The notes under the pieces are model-generated. The model worked only from the letters and a program-made list of their open reading frames with translations, was not told the origin of the DNA and did not search any database. Shown piece after piece: positions 12,589 to 23,366 of a stretch of 64,000 bases of DNA (positions are counted from its first letter, which is position 1; each line of letters starts with the position of its first letter). Location: contig ML769428.1 of the NCBI GenBank assembly GCA_009733575.1, forward strand, positions 186,001 to 250,000, in the 5' to 3' direction. Origin of the DNA: Gymnopus androsaceus JB14 (taxonomy: Eukaryota; Basidiomycota; Agaricomycetes; Agaricales; Omphalotaceae). A program made the position numbers and the translations under genes.

Positions 12589-13213
12589 TACCTTGCACTA
12601 CTTAGAAAACCTCTGGCATGTAACCAATGAATACATACTTGCACGCATTTCACTTACATCCATCATTTATTGGATGGTCTAGTACTGTTAGAGCCCAAAG
12701 GAATCGTTGCCACAGATGAAGAATGTAGTGATGTTGCTTTATGCGACAAGCTTCGATCACAGTGATTTGGAGATGGGAAAAAACCTGGCACAAGTAATAT
12801 ATGAGCGAGAAAAGCCAGCATAATAGTTGGACTCACTAATTACTCATTAAAATTGACTGTCAAGTTACTATTCCACCCATTGCCAGAAGGTCTGTCGACG
12901 AAATCGGCGGCTTCTAGTTATTGTTTAAGTATGGTCTCAGAGCATCCATGCTAATGATATGATACTAGGTAGCTTACTGTACTAGATAAAAATAGCGTGT
13001 GTCTTGCGTGTATCATGACAGTATGACTACGATGGAAACAATACAGGATAACTCCTATGGTGAACTTTTTAAGATACTAAAAATGTCTCATATACATATA
13101 TATCACCGTGAAAAATCTGTCCAGGAATCTGATACTAATCGGACAGGATGCCCGTGTTTGAATGGTTGAAATAGGTTTATCTGCCATTTCGACAGCTCCA
13201 CGATGACAAAATC
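12589..13213. other. intergenic, no gene supported
   Basis: AT-rich DNA continuing from the unknown ORF pair. Short coding-looking scraps with stops are present, and nothing can be named. Confidence 0.3.
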
Positions 13214-14602
13214 CTAATAAGCATTGAAAGACTCGGTAAGTAGATAATTATGCGGATCTACAAGACGTACTGCGATGGTGACAATTCCAGCATTGAACCC
13301 TGGGGTAAGCTTCTCTTCCAGTTCGCAACGAATTTCTCCTTCCCAGTTCACGTTCTCCTGCCTCTGAACTCTAGAGCCTGCGAGTAATATTGGACCTTCA
13401 ACCGGTGGCAAAGGACAAAGTTTTCCGTCTCCTAGATGAAGATGCACTGCGTTTTTGTGTCCATTGTTGTTGATTGCCACCTGCCTTACGAGACGAACTC
13501 GAATCGGGGGCTCTGAATCCTCGCCGTCAGCCTTACGACGACGGTGTAAATCGGAGGAAAGGCTCTCACTGTCGCTGGATAGTGGCTGTAGCCTTGAGAG
13601 AGATGCGTGCGATCCTGCGATTTGGACGTGAAATGGGATAGAGTCCATGACACCGAACATGCCAACAGAGGGAAGAAAAAACTGGCGGACAGTCTCATTA
13701 ATTACTTTAATATGGGAAAGACTTTGCGACGCACCTGGCAAGTTAGTGGCTCCATATGTTTTTCAGATTTAGGCGTCAATTGGTATGAAAACTGGCGCCA
13801 TTCTTCGGGGTGAGTTTTGATCGTTGTGAGTAGGGAACGATTTATCATAGGCCGTGGTGGACGAAAACGGGGTAAATATTCAAACATAAATGTGTTGTTT
13901 CTTGAAGAGAGAAAAGATGAATTAGTCAATAGGAAACTCGACTCAAAAAATAAATTCTTTACTTTTTATTTTTACCGAGGAAAGCTGTGTGACGAGACCT
14001 TGTTCTGCTAATTATCGCAGTAAACATGTAGGTACACTTTGCATACTGGGTTTGGCCCTGTCCTCCAAGTAACGCGTAGTATGAAGGCGGGAGAAGATAT
14101 TCTTGTCCGTCATGTTCAAAGTTAAGCGGTAGTGGGCATGAGAACTGTAAGGAACTCTCGCAATGCGATTGAGATGCCCCACTGTCGTCAGACTTGAAAA
14201 TGGTATGCGTTTGGTCAAGGACCTTTACTTGTGCCCATCCTGCGGTGAGGGCGACGGTTTCTATTGCGCCTGTAAGCTATGAGCAGATAAGTGTAAGCCC
14301 GCGAGCTCGAAAGCAGGCTCGAGTACCTTTAGGGTAACTTCTGACACAGACTCGGGTGTGTCGATCACCAAGGTACCTTCAACCTTGGACCTTCGCCCAA
14401 AGGTAGGAACAGTCGTCTTTTCTTCTTGATTGTTCAAGATGACCGTGATTCCATTTCGCTCGCGGATGAAGACGCCTGTCGGACGCGTATTATATTCTTG
14501 CCAACGAGCTTCGCGATATTCGAGTCTTTCCTCGTCTACCCCAGGCTCAGCAGAGTAGTCTGGGGTTGGGAAGTCGAGCGAATATGAAGGTGGTTGAGCC
14601 AT
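13214..14602 (-). CDS. arrestin-like (alpha-arrestin fold) protein
   Basis: Arrestin-like proteins act as adaptors that recruit ubiquitin ligases to membrane cargo in fungi. Exon 1 starts MAQPPSYSLDFPTPDYSAEP and reaches the N-lobe signature RRSKVEGTLVIDTPESVSEV. A GT-AG intron follows, then LTGAIETVALTAGWAQVKVL and LQFSCPLPLNF. Later exons give YLPRFRPPRPMINRSLLT and FFLPSVGMFGVMDSIPFHVQ (C-lobe), and the protein ends LVDPHNYLLTESFNAY. The reading frame is intact through all joins seen. A PPSY near the N-terminus could act as a weak WW-domain ligand. The start is ATG at 14602 and the stop at 13214-13216. Confidence 0.75.
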
Positions 14603-15417
14603 ATTTTTTCTATTGTGATGGAAGTTCGATTTGAGACTCGGGGAGAGAGATAGGCCTGTGGGTAAAAAAAATACATGTCGCGAAATTTATATCTGGAAAT
14701 GTGGGTTGTGGGTTCAGGGAACGTGTAATCGAGTCATGCTTACTTCCGTGATACCAGCTCTGAGTTGCGCAGCCACACGTCGCCACTTATCGTGAAAAGC
14801 GTAGGTGAAGCAAATCATCAGACCGGAGGCGCAGCTAGTATGGTATGTTTGCGGGATGTGAGCGTCTGAGCCCGATATTCCTGACTATACACAACTTGAG
14901 TGGAGGACGAGGCATGAGACTTGCGTGGAATTGCTGGTGATAGAAATCTCTGCCACCACTAGTACGACTCTATTTGACTCATTTCTTGACATCAATGAAC
15001 ATGTTCTTCGGCGGCTGCTCGGATGCGCGCGTACTAGTTCAAATTGAACATTGTTCGTGTGTTTGAAACACGGGAGTCTATATAACAACGGACAAAGCGG
15101 AAAAATTCTCCAAGCAAAGAAAAAGAACTAAAGATCAATGTTACTTCAACTTTTGCCGCAGCACTAGAAGCGTACCTTGCTTGCTGCGTCGAAAGAGATT
15201 AGGGACGTACAAGAACTTCGCCATTGCAAGCGATAGTCGCGCAGTAGCTACGGGGATATGCTGAGCCTAGAGTGTGGGCCAAAATTTTAATTTCAATTTA
15301 TTGTTTACTATATTCAAAGATGTCGATTAGCGCCTAAAAGAGCAGGAAACACCGTCATAGATTGAGTCGTACCTGTCACTATCTAAACATAGTGTTGCTT
15401 TCCCTAGAGCGAAGGGT
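14603..15417. other. intergenic, no gene supported
   Basis: This stretch contains the arrestin-like gene's promoter side and the 3' flank of the F-box gene. Only short non-conserved ORFs occur. Confidence 0.4.
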
Positions 15418-16749
15418 TTAGCCTAACCGTGTAGCCTCGCTCTTGGGCGCTTCGTCGTTGTTCAGGACTTCTGTATACATCCAAACGATACCCGAACCAT
15501 CTTGAAAATCTACACCGCGGTTCTCGAACTTTTCGGACCATTGTATGAAAAGGTCCATCGATGTAACATGATTGTCCGCCTCCACGAGATAATCCACCGC
15601 CCGAACCGTCTCCAGACAAGGGTACAACGATATATTTAAGAGCGTCGTCAGACACTCGTTCGTATTGTTGCTAAAATTGTCGGGAAACATGTGCGTTGAC
15701 CGCGCCTCCAGCCCCTCTGACATTCTTACGCCTTGTAGACACACGCAACGAAGAGAAGGGTGCTGGAAAGTGGGAGTGTGATTTACATGAAACGTCGCCG
15801 TTTCAAGGTGGGGGCAGGCCAAGAAAGGGAGGTGGAAATCATGCGACGGTTTCAAATGACCACTTTCAAGGGCCAACGGAGGCTGGATATGAACCGTTCT
15901 AAGCGAATCGCTATGAGCTTCGAGGAAAGTGTTCATTTGATCGCTGGATGATCCTTCAACAACTCGGAGAACAAGATTTTGGAGCTGTGGCATAGATATG
16001 AGCGTCGCGAAAGAGAGGTTGTCCGCTCGAGTGGATAAAACAAGATCTTGTACTGAAGGAAGTGAGAAGGGTGTCTGCGAATGCATCTGTTGTGACGATA
16101 GTATAATCCCACTGATATCAAGGACCCGCAAAGTCTGAAAGGCGAAGAAGAAGCGGGATAATCCAGTGAAATCTGCACAAGTCGATGACCACGAGATTCC
16201 TTGGAGAGTCGATCCGCACATATGTGAGAGAGTCTCAAGGAAGCCGACTGGCAATGGATACATCCAACTCCCACTGATTATCCGGAGATTTGGACAATTT
16301 TGGATGATGCTGCAAAGTGTCCTGAGGAAGTCTATTTTGTCTGAACCTCGAAAATGGGTGTAGATCTCAAGGTGACGCGTAAATCGACCATACTTGGTAG
16401 GAAGCGGATTATCAGACGCTGCTCCTGGCGTTGGAAAGCGCGATTCCAGAGACAAAAGAATACGGGCGGCTCTTGAGGGACTGCGTACAACAAGATGCCG
16501 ATATAATAATGACATGGCAACTTGCCTCCATTCGTGATTAACAAGGACTAACGCACACTTTGTACGCAATGCAGTGGCCGGTGTGTTAGGACCTAACGCG
16601 TTATGCGATGCTCGTTTCGGAATTAGAGGATCAAGAGGCAGAATGCTTTCGCATTCGTGGACATACGTGGCAAATTGGAATATTTCCATCAGTACTTCAT
16701 CAGGTAGCTGGGGAAGTGGGCGAGGCCTGAAGGAATCAGGGAGAAGCAT
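15418..16749 (-). CDS. F-box protein with leucine-rich C-terminal region
   Basis: This is a single-exon gene of 443 residues. The F-box lies near the start (RPLPQLPDEVLMEIFQFATY, residues about 9-30), followed by the typical agaric helix with ALVLVNHEWRQVAMSLLYRH. The rest is an irregular leucine-rich array (LRVLDISGIILSS, LQNLVLRVVEGSS, LRTVHIQPPL). The protein probably recruits a substrate to an SCF ubiquitin ligase through Skp1. Such F-box genes are greatly expanded in agarics and the substrate cannot be predicted. The start is ATG at 16749 and the stop at 15418. It is divergent from the Vps3844 gene, with 230 bp between starts. Confidence 0.85.
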   Translation of the reverse strand: MLLPDSFRPRPLPQLPDEVLMEIFQFATYVHECESILPLDPLIPKRASHNALGPNTPATALRTKCALVLVNHEWRQVAMSLLYRHLVVRSPSRAARILLSLESRFPTPGAASDNPLPTKYGRFTRHLEIYTHFRGSDKIDFLRTLCSIIQNCPNLRIISGSWMYPLPVGFLETLSHMCGSTLQGISWSSTCADFTGLSRFFFAFQTLRVLDISGIILSSQQMHSQTPFSLPSVQDLVLSTRADNLSFATLISMPQLQNLVLRVVEGSSSDQMNTFLEAHSDSLRTVHIQPPLALESGHLKPSHDFHLPFLACPHLETATFHVNHTPTFQHPSLRCVCLQGVRMSEGLEARSTHMFPDNFSNNTNECLTTLLNISLYPCLETVRAVDYLVEADNHVTSMDLFIQWSEKFENRGVDFQDGSGIVWMYTEVLNNDEAPKSEATRLG

Positions 16750-16979
16750 GCCGGCTAGGTAGTGGCCATAGTTGGTAATGGTATGAAAACCATGCAGAAT
16801 ATTTGCCCAAATAAAGGGGGAAAAGACCGCAGAAGCGACGAATTCGCAGTAACATGGATGATGAAGAAGAGTCAGGACTCAGGACAAAGCAAGTAGCGCC
16901 CAGTTATTGTTCGCATCACAGACGCCAAACTAACGTAAGGGCGCTAATGAGGCGCTAACGACTTTCTCTTCCAACGACC

Positions 16980-18146
16980 ATGAAGTTACTGCGTCTTAGC
17001 TTGCTGCTCTCGACGCTTCAGCTTTCCCTTGCAGTCAATGTCTTTTTAAATCCCACACCTTCCTCTTCCTTCAGCTCTACGCTTTCTCCTGAAGACGCCA
17101 GCTTGGCTCTATCACATCACCTTGGCCTTGAACTTTTCGAAGTTCTGCAAGAATCGGGGCCAGTGTATGTCAATAGCCCTGTAAATTTTGTTGCTGTAGG
17201 GCAAAATAATGCATTGGTCGTAGTTATGGATCAGTTTGACGCCAAAGGCAAGATTTCATTATCTCGATTTCTCCTGTGTTTGCCAACTTGGATTTGAACA
17301 GCTGTCCTTCCTCCCTCTCTCTTTCCGTCCTTCACGGTTTCTACGCCCTCGTATACACATATACAATCCCTCTCCTCGGTTTTAAGCACCTATCTTCACC
17401 GCGCCAGACACACCTACTCGGCAATTTACGAATCTGACATGTCCCGCTGGACTGCTGCCGAGCTCCAGTCATTGCAAACATTCTTGAACAGCGCAGACGA
17501 CTCTGCATTTGCAACGCTGGATCTGACGATTCTTATTGCTCTCCGCGAGCAATATGGCTCGGATAGCCTAGAGTATGAACGTGCCGCGGAATCAACGCGT
17601 GCCTTCCTGCAAAATGCTGTCGAAGATGGCGAGCACCTGCAGCTTGCCATCTTACCTATTCTTCCGTACCTACACTCTCCAAACGCCAGTCTACCCCCTC
17701 CCAAGTCCCTTTGCCTCCCAGCCATGCACCTCCTCAAGAACCCATTGGTTCGATATCCACTTGCTTCACTAGCGTGGAATCCTGCAGCAATGGAACCTCC
17801 TCTTGCTCTGGCCGAGGTCAATGTGTCCAGGCATCAAAGTCCGGACGAACTTGTTTCGTCTGTACTTGTTCCGCTACAAAGACAGGAGAGGGTAACAAGG
17901 TCAAAACCGAAACCTGGGTGGGCGAAAGCTGTGAGCGGAAGGATGTCAGCGGGTTCGTATCTCACTGCTCTCATGTAGTTCAGCCTCACTTACTATTGAT
18001 TTTGTAGGCCATTCGTTCTTTTTGTCGGCAGTGCTCTAGTGATGCTTATTTTGGTATTTGGATCCGTATCGCTATTGTACGGTGTTGGGGAGCAAATGTT
18101 GCCACCTACGTTGACAGGGACCGCCGTAAATGCGAAAAAGGACTAG
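16980..18146 (+). CDS. Vps3844 (DUF3844) type I membrane protein, with a 1-nt frame break
   Basis: This is a membrane protein of the fungal Vps3844/DUF3844 family linked to vacuolar or secretory-pathway sorting. It has a signal peptide (MKLLRLSLLLSTLQLSLAV) and a lumenal domain. The conserved cysteine-rich module reads ISTCFTSVESCSNGTSSC, GRGQCV and TCFVCTC, then SCERKDVSG; a final membrane span (FVGSALVMLILVFGSVSLLY) and a short tail ending NAKKD follow. Exons are 16980-17247, 17302-17952 and 18008-18146. Intron 1 is GC-AG (17248-17301) and intron 2 is GT-AG. The frame of exon 2 must shift by one base near 17650, between EHLQLAI and LTYSS; adding one base makes a total of 353 codons including the stop. 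Confidence 0.85.
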
Positions 18147-19019
18147 TCGCTTTTCACATTCGACTGCGCTAGACTTTTTAGCTTTCATCGCATATATCTT
18201 GTTATCCTACCCCGAGGCAACGGCACACTAATAAACACATTGTAGTCTAATCTTGGAACTGTGTAGGTCGGACGCTATTATCGAAATTGTTCTCATCAGT
18301 TACCGTCGTACGCCACACTGAGACAAGCATTGCATTGCAGAATGATTCGAGGTGGTACTTATACCGATACATCTTCAATCTATCCTATTTTTTGCCAAAT
18401 TCTTTGTCTTCATTCTTAACAACCAGCGGTTTCCTCACGTCACTCGGAGTCATTAGGATGCACAATGGCGGTCGTACAGCCCGTCTTTCCTCCGCCATTT
18501 TCTTACTTTCGGGTAGAACATTCTACCAGTGGTTGTGTGATTATAGCTTGAGACGAGCAACGCCCCTGCCTTCGGGTTTTCGGAACGGTCGAACGGCGTC
18601 TTCCATGAAGAGCTCTATCACCTATGGATTCAGGAAGTCATAGACTGACATTAACGACATCCAAGCCAAAATCTCAGGAGGAGCTAGTCGGGAGTGAATT
18701 AGTTCCAAGAAAGAAATTCGGACCCGAAAAACAGAATGCCAAGTAGGAGGTACATAACTGCTTTCAACGCAGTTTTCGAGTCATCCATAAAATAATTATA
18801 AAGAAAAAGCGATTGAAAACAGTGAAAGCGATTTATCGATACATGGTGAATGGCGGGTATGTAGGTGCTAGCATAGGTACTTGAATCTCTACAGATAAAA
18901 TAAGCATATGAGGTAACCGGTTTGGCATATGAATAGCCAGCTACTGGACGAGTGAGTGGATGAGAGGTCTACTTAGTGAGCGATGATGCTAATAGTGCAA
19001 ATAAAAAAATCGAGAATCC
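18147..19019. other. convergent intergenic region, no gene supported
   Basis: 3' flanks of the Vps3844 and WOPR genes. An open stretch at 18287-18643 has no family features. Confidence 0.4.
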
Positions 19020-20160
19020 CTATATTGGTCGAGAGGCGAGTAGCATTAAAGTTTTCTCGTCTTCTGGATGCCGTCGAAGAGGTGGCATAGCCTGAAGATA
19101 TGCCAGTGGCGCTAGATCCTCCGGAGTAATCTGCTCTAGAGCGGAGTGTCTCCTTCGAACGTGAGCTCTCCCCGGAGCTACGTACTGATGAGATGAACTA
19201 TCGGTGTTCATCCACTTCCTCAACGTAGTGGATGTGAAGACAGAGCGATCCGGAGGGGACGCCGATGTCTGCGAAGAGGATTCAGAGGGACTTTTAGGTT
19301 TGTACGGAATGTATTCGATCCTAGGAAAATCATCCTGGTCGGGATTGAATATATGGTCCGGTCGTCCTTTCGTTGAACGAGCACTTTTATATTTGCCATG
19401 AGGGACGGGAAGTGAGGCAAGATGGGGAAGATCGTCGACAGTCTGTAGATGCGGAAGCGATTCTTCGTTGAAGTAAGCGACTGTCGACTAGAACGTTAGC
19501 GGCCGAGTTTCCAAAGTAAGTATAAGACTGACTGAGATGCCATTTGCGTTGTCCCCTGGCAGTCTCCACGAAGACAGTGTACGTCTGTTTGATCAGGATC
19601 GAGCGAGATGAGCCTCTTATGGGTGAAGACCTGCGAGAAATAGTCCAGTCTTGAGTAGCTTTGGATCCAGGAGTACTTACATGCCCGCCAACTCTCCTTC
19701 ATCCGAATAGAGGAAGTGATGATCTTGTTTTTCGTGATAGAAGAGAAATCCCTGGAAATTCATTGGTTATCTGCCCCCACCGAGTTCAAAGCCTATTACT
19801 CACTTCTCTGACCCTTGATGGACCCCACCGAATACCTGAAAGTCGGTCAGGGCTTTAAGCTCTGAATAGAATACGAAGGGAAATGTCGCACCATCTGTCC
19901 ACCGCTCTATGCCAACCTGTTGGATAAAATTCAGCGATGAGCGCGAGTCAGATGCGTATATTCTAACTCACTCCTGTTAGCTCGGCATGAGGGCCCCGTT
20001 CCTCCCACACATAGACTGATCCAGGTATAATCATTGCCCGCTCCTCAGCATCCAAACGCCGGGTGACCATGGGCAGTATATTGAGAAGGACTGCATGGAA
20101 AACAACACGAGCATCTGCTGGAGATCGAATGCGGATGTTGGTACAGGTTGCACGCTGCAT
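19020..20160 (-). CDS. Gti1/Pac2-family (WOPR domain) transcription regulator
   Basis: WOPR proteins (Wor1, Ryp1, Gti1, Pac2, Sge1) bind DNA and act as switches in fungal development and morphology. The N-terminus MQRATCTNIRIRSPADARVV is the classic WOPRa start, followed by MVTRRLDAEERAMI and SGSVYVWEERGP-like sequence. Short exons complete the domain: GIERWTDG, IRWGPSRVRE and a FYHEKQDHHFLYSDEGELAG block. WOPRb follows with VFTHKRLISLDPDQT and VETARGQRKWHLS. The tail is low-complexity (PHLQTVDDLPHLASLP, KPKSPSESSSQTSASP) and ends TLMLLASRPI at 19020. The start is ATG at 20160; upstream in-frame sequence looks like 5' UTR. About 6-7 exons and roughly 300 residues are predicted. Confidence 0.88.
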
Positions 20161-21900
20161 GAGTTTAGCGCAGCTGAGGAAGTATTGGTGAGATAGAAAG
20201 GGAGGGGAGGAACAATGATATGCGCTCACAGCCCAGAAGGAAGGTGATCTTATTTAAAGTAATCTCGCTCTCTCTTCCGCGTATAGTAGTTGACTGATGG
20301 GGTTTATGGATTTACGGCACCTATTCGAATGGTCGGTAAGTACTTAAGTGGAAAATAAATGAAAGGATAGAGTTTTAGAATAGTTCAACATAAAGAGAAG
20401 GACAGGGAGTGAGAAAATCTGGACGTACCTCGCGGACTGCTGCAGCGGCCGAAAACAATCAAATTCTGTAGTTTTGGTAAGTGTCTTCAACGGCATTCTA
20501 TGGAATAAGTACTGAACATATTCTCATATGGCATCGGATGTACGGGGCACTTACCACTTCGCAACGTGCCTTGACGCCTGTCCAAGCTGCTCTGCGCAGT
20601 CTAATGATTCATAAACAGGACATCAAAAGTTGTATGTACCCTCATTTATCCAAGGACGAACCTTGCAAAGGAGTTGCGTATGAGGGCGTATGTCTGGCGT
20701 ATGTAATCCGACCGCCGGATATCACGCCTGGCCCTGTAGTACAAATTAATTTATTGGGCCAGTTTTGTCGTTATTTGTATTTGTCTACGTTAAGACCACG
20801 GTTTCTTCGAGTGAAAGTAGCTGCCGTCTGTTATCTGCGAGAACACCCCTGCCACCATCACTGTCAACAGTTCAGGCTCAAGCCGAAGACTACCACAACA
20901 CCAACCCACAGACCCACGATCCCGCGAATGGCGATTTCCGGTCTGACAAAGACCTCTAACGATTTTTGCAAGTGATTAGTGCGCTCGGAGATATTTACAA
21001 AGCTTAAACGCGAGAGTTACCGCAGAAAAAATGAATGAGAGTCAGTACTTATCATGTAATACATATACAGTACTTACATATGTCGTATGCTGGCCCGTCC
21101 TACATTGAATTTCCATTAAAGTTCCTTCCAACCCTGCCTGAGGCTGCGATCGATCACGGCGAGGTCAACCGGAAGATCTGGGAATTTCTGACTTGAGGAG
21201 CTGGCGAGCAGTTAAAATGAACCGCCAAGACTTCAACAGTTAATAGTCGAAAGAGGTGTTTCCCTTTCTATCCGTGGTGCCACGGACGGCACCGTTTCTC
21301 CTCCTATACATAGTAAAACAATTAGGAAAACTGTAGGTGGGAAATGCCTATCACACAGAGGTTGCATTAATAGCACCCGCACCCGGGTTGTTTGTCTATC
21401 TTGCATCTATCTGTTGGTGGCAGATTGGTGGTGACACCGTGGCAGGCATAATCTGTTGAATACATACCTAGGGAAGAGAGGGACCATATTCTTCACTACA
21501 CCGCCGACCCCTACAACGCATCTTTTTTATTGAAAAATGTACATACAGTATACGTGCTGAACACACCCAAGTGGAGGTTTGGCCGATACCTTCGCTCAAT
21601 CAGCGGTATTGGTATTATCAAAAGACCGGTCAGAACGCTGGCTTTCGACTAACAATATACTCCAAGCTGGACGATGTGGAAATCGAGTCGAAGTACTTGC
21701 CGGTAGTCCGAGATCCTAAGAGCATTCCCAAAATGCGTTCTCGTTCACTGAAAGAAGCCACTGGCCTTCCTGAAAGGCAAGACTTTCACCTGAATCATCC
21801 AAGCGGTGTCCCGTCCATGGTCATTCAGCGCTCAGCTGTATATCCGAAAAAACCAATACTAGGCTAGCAATTAAAGATCGTTAGATTGATGGAGACAGGA
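20161..21900. other. upstream region of the WOPR gene, no gene supported
   Basis: Open stretches at 20481-20975 and 21571-21867 show no recognisable family. Long upstream regions are common for fungal master regulators, so part may be a long 5' UTR or promoter; this is inference. Confidence 0.3.
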
Positions 21901-22017
21901 AAAAAAACGGAAAAATTCATTAATATGTATAAATCATGAATTCAACAGATACATGCTTCACCAAAGTACGGTTGGAAAGACAAAATGAAGATTTATTGCA
22001 CGGCGTGGACCAAGATT

Positions 22018-22959
22018 TCAACGGTGACATTGGAAACATACAAGAAGAAAAAACGGAACAAGATTGTCTGTGGCGTGCCTGTACAGAAGTTCCACGGGAT
22101 CAACAACATACGTAGTATCTCTGCAATATGTATGAGCTTTTCGCGGTTGATTGCAGGTTAGCCTTCTGAAAACAGCATAGCAGTTAGTTTTCACACCCCG
22201 GAACGCGTTAGCTAGATGGTACTCACATATCACACGTATTCGAAGCAACGCCACAGAAGTCATAGATGATATTCTGTCTGGGACAGCAGGACAAAATACG
22301 GTGTCAATAGGTTATAGGTCCCACTGCTTGGGAATTGGAACATGAGGGACCAGTGGCGGAGACTCATGGGGGCAACAAATGAATCAGCAACTGCACTGTC
22401 ATTTCAATGTTATCCGCAAGCATGGAGACATGCACGACAATGCGCTCGATCTGCTGGATTCAAGAAACCATCGTCAACACTGCAGTCATGATGAGGTTCA
22501 TCTCTATGTTAACGAAACACATTACCTTGAATGTACAATGCCCCGAGGCGATAGAGACAAACGAGCTTACATATCCCCTTTCTGCATGCAATGAAAATCA
22601 GCTATGAACTCAAAACGGCTAATTGTTGATCTGAATTTTACCTTACAAAGGTCAAATTTTTTTGGAGCTCGTTGGATCTTGAGATGTTGCCCTGAATTGG
22701 AAGGTAATTTCGTTGCAGACGAGGTATGCACATATACTATAGGAGATTGCAAGGGCGCAGATGTCAATACTAATGGGAGAAGACTTGGAGCGCTTTGAGT
22801 TTGCTCCGAGAATATAGGAAACGTACCTGTTATGATTATATTCACCAGGAACATGCTCCTGCGCGCCAGCTTATGGGCAGCAAATGCTACCAATAAATAC
22901 CCGATCGAGGCTAACATTAATTGGCGCATTGTGCAGCGGTCGCAGTGGCGCTCACTCAC
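22018..22959 (-). other. possible membrane-protein relic, unidentified
   Basis: The minus strand near 22960-22820 encodes RQLMLASIGYLLVAFAAHKL and then SMFLVNIIITG, directly followed by a plausible GTACGT donor. Further hydrophobic stretches occur downstream in other frames. This resembles the start of a multi-span agaric membrane protein, but no convincing exon chain can be built and the rest has stops in all frames. 22960-23366 holds nothing I can call. Confidence 0.2.
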
Positions 22960-23366
22960 CTCAGACAGAAGCTATACCCAAGCTACATATTTATAGGACC
23001 TTGAATATATATCGTACGGCTTCCGGTATGTGATTCGAGCGCTTTTGTTGAACACTGATTACTTAGGCGATCAATGTGGCTTGACTCTGCTGATGACAGA
23101 TTGGTGCGCCACCAATTATTGGCCTTTCTCGTACCTGCAAACCACAGAACAAACAAATTACTAAGAGGACGAAAGCAAAATCAGGTTTGAGCCGGTCAAA
23201 GCCAGCAATTGTGAGTTACGACATCAAAGATTAGATTAGATTTCCTATATTTCACGTACTTACATAAACAACTTGAAAGACATCGATCGGGCAAAAGTGA
23301 ATGCCTCTAAATCCGCCCAATTTTTTTAAAACAAGACTGTGCGATATAACTATGTACGTAGGATAA

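Noticed and set aside
17704..17721. A 17-nt GT-AG intron to explain the Vps3844 frame change
   Set aside because: The length would fit the phase, but it is far too short for fungal splicing and the good downstream frame already starts earlier (LTYSS).
22604..22798. Small plus-strand ORF, MNSKRLIVDLNF..
   Set aside because: It overlaps equally open minus-strand sequence and neither has support from motifs or splice structure.
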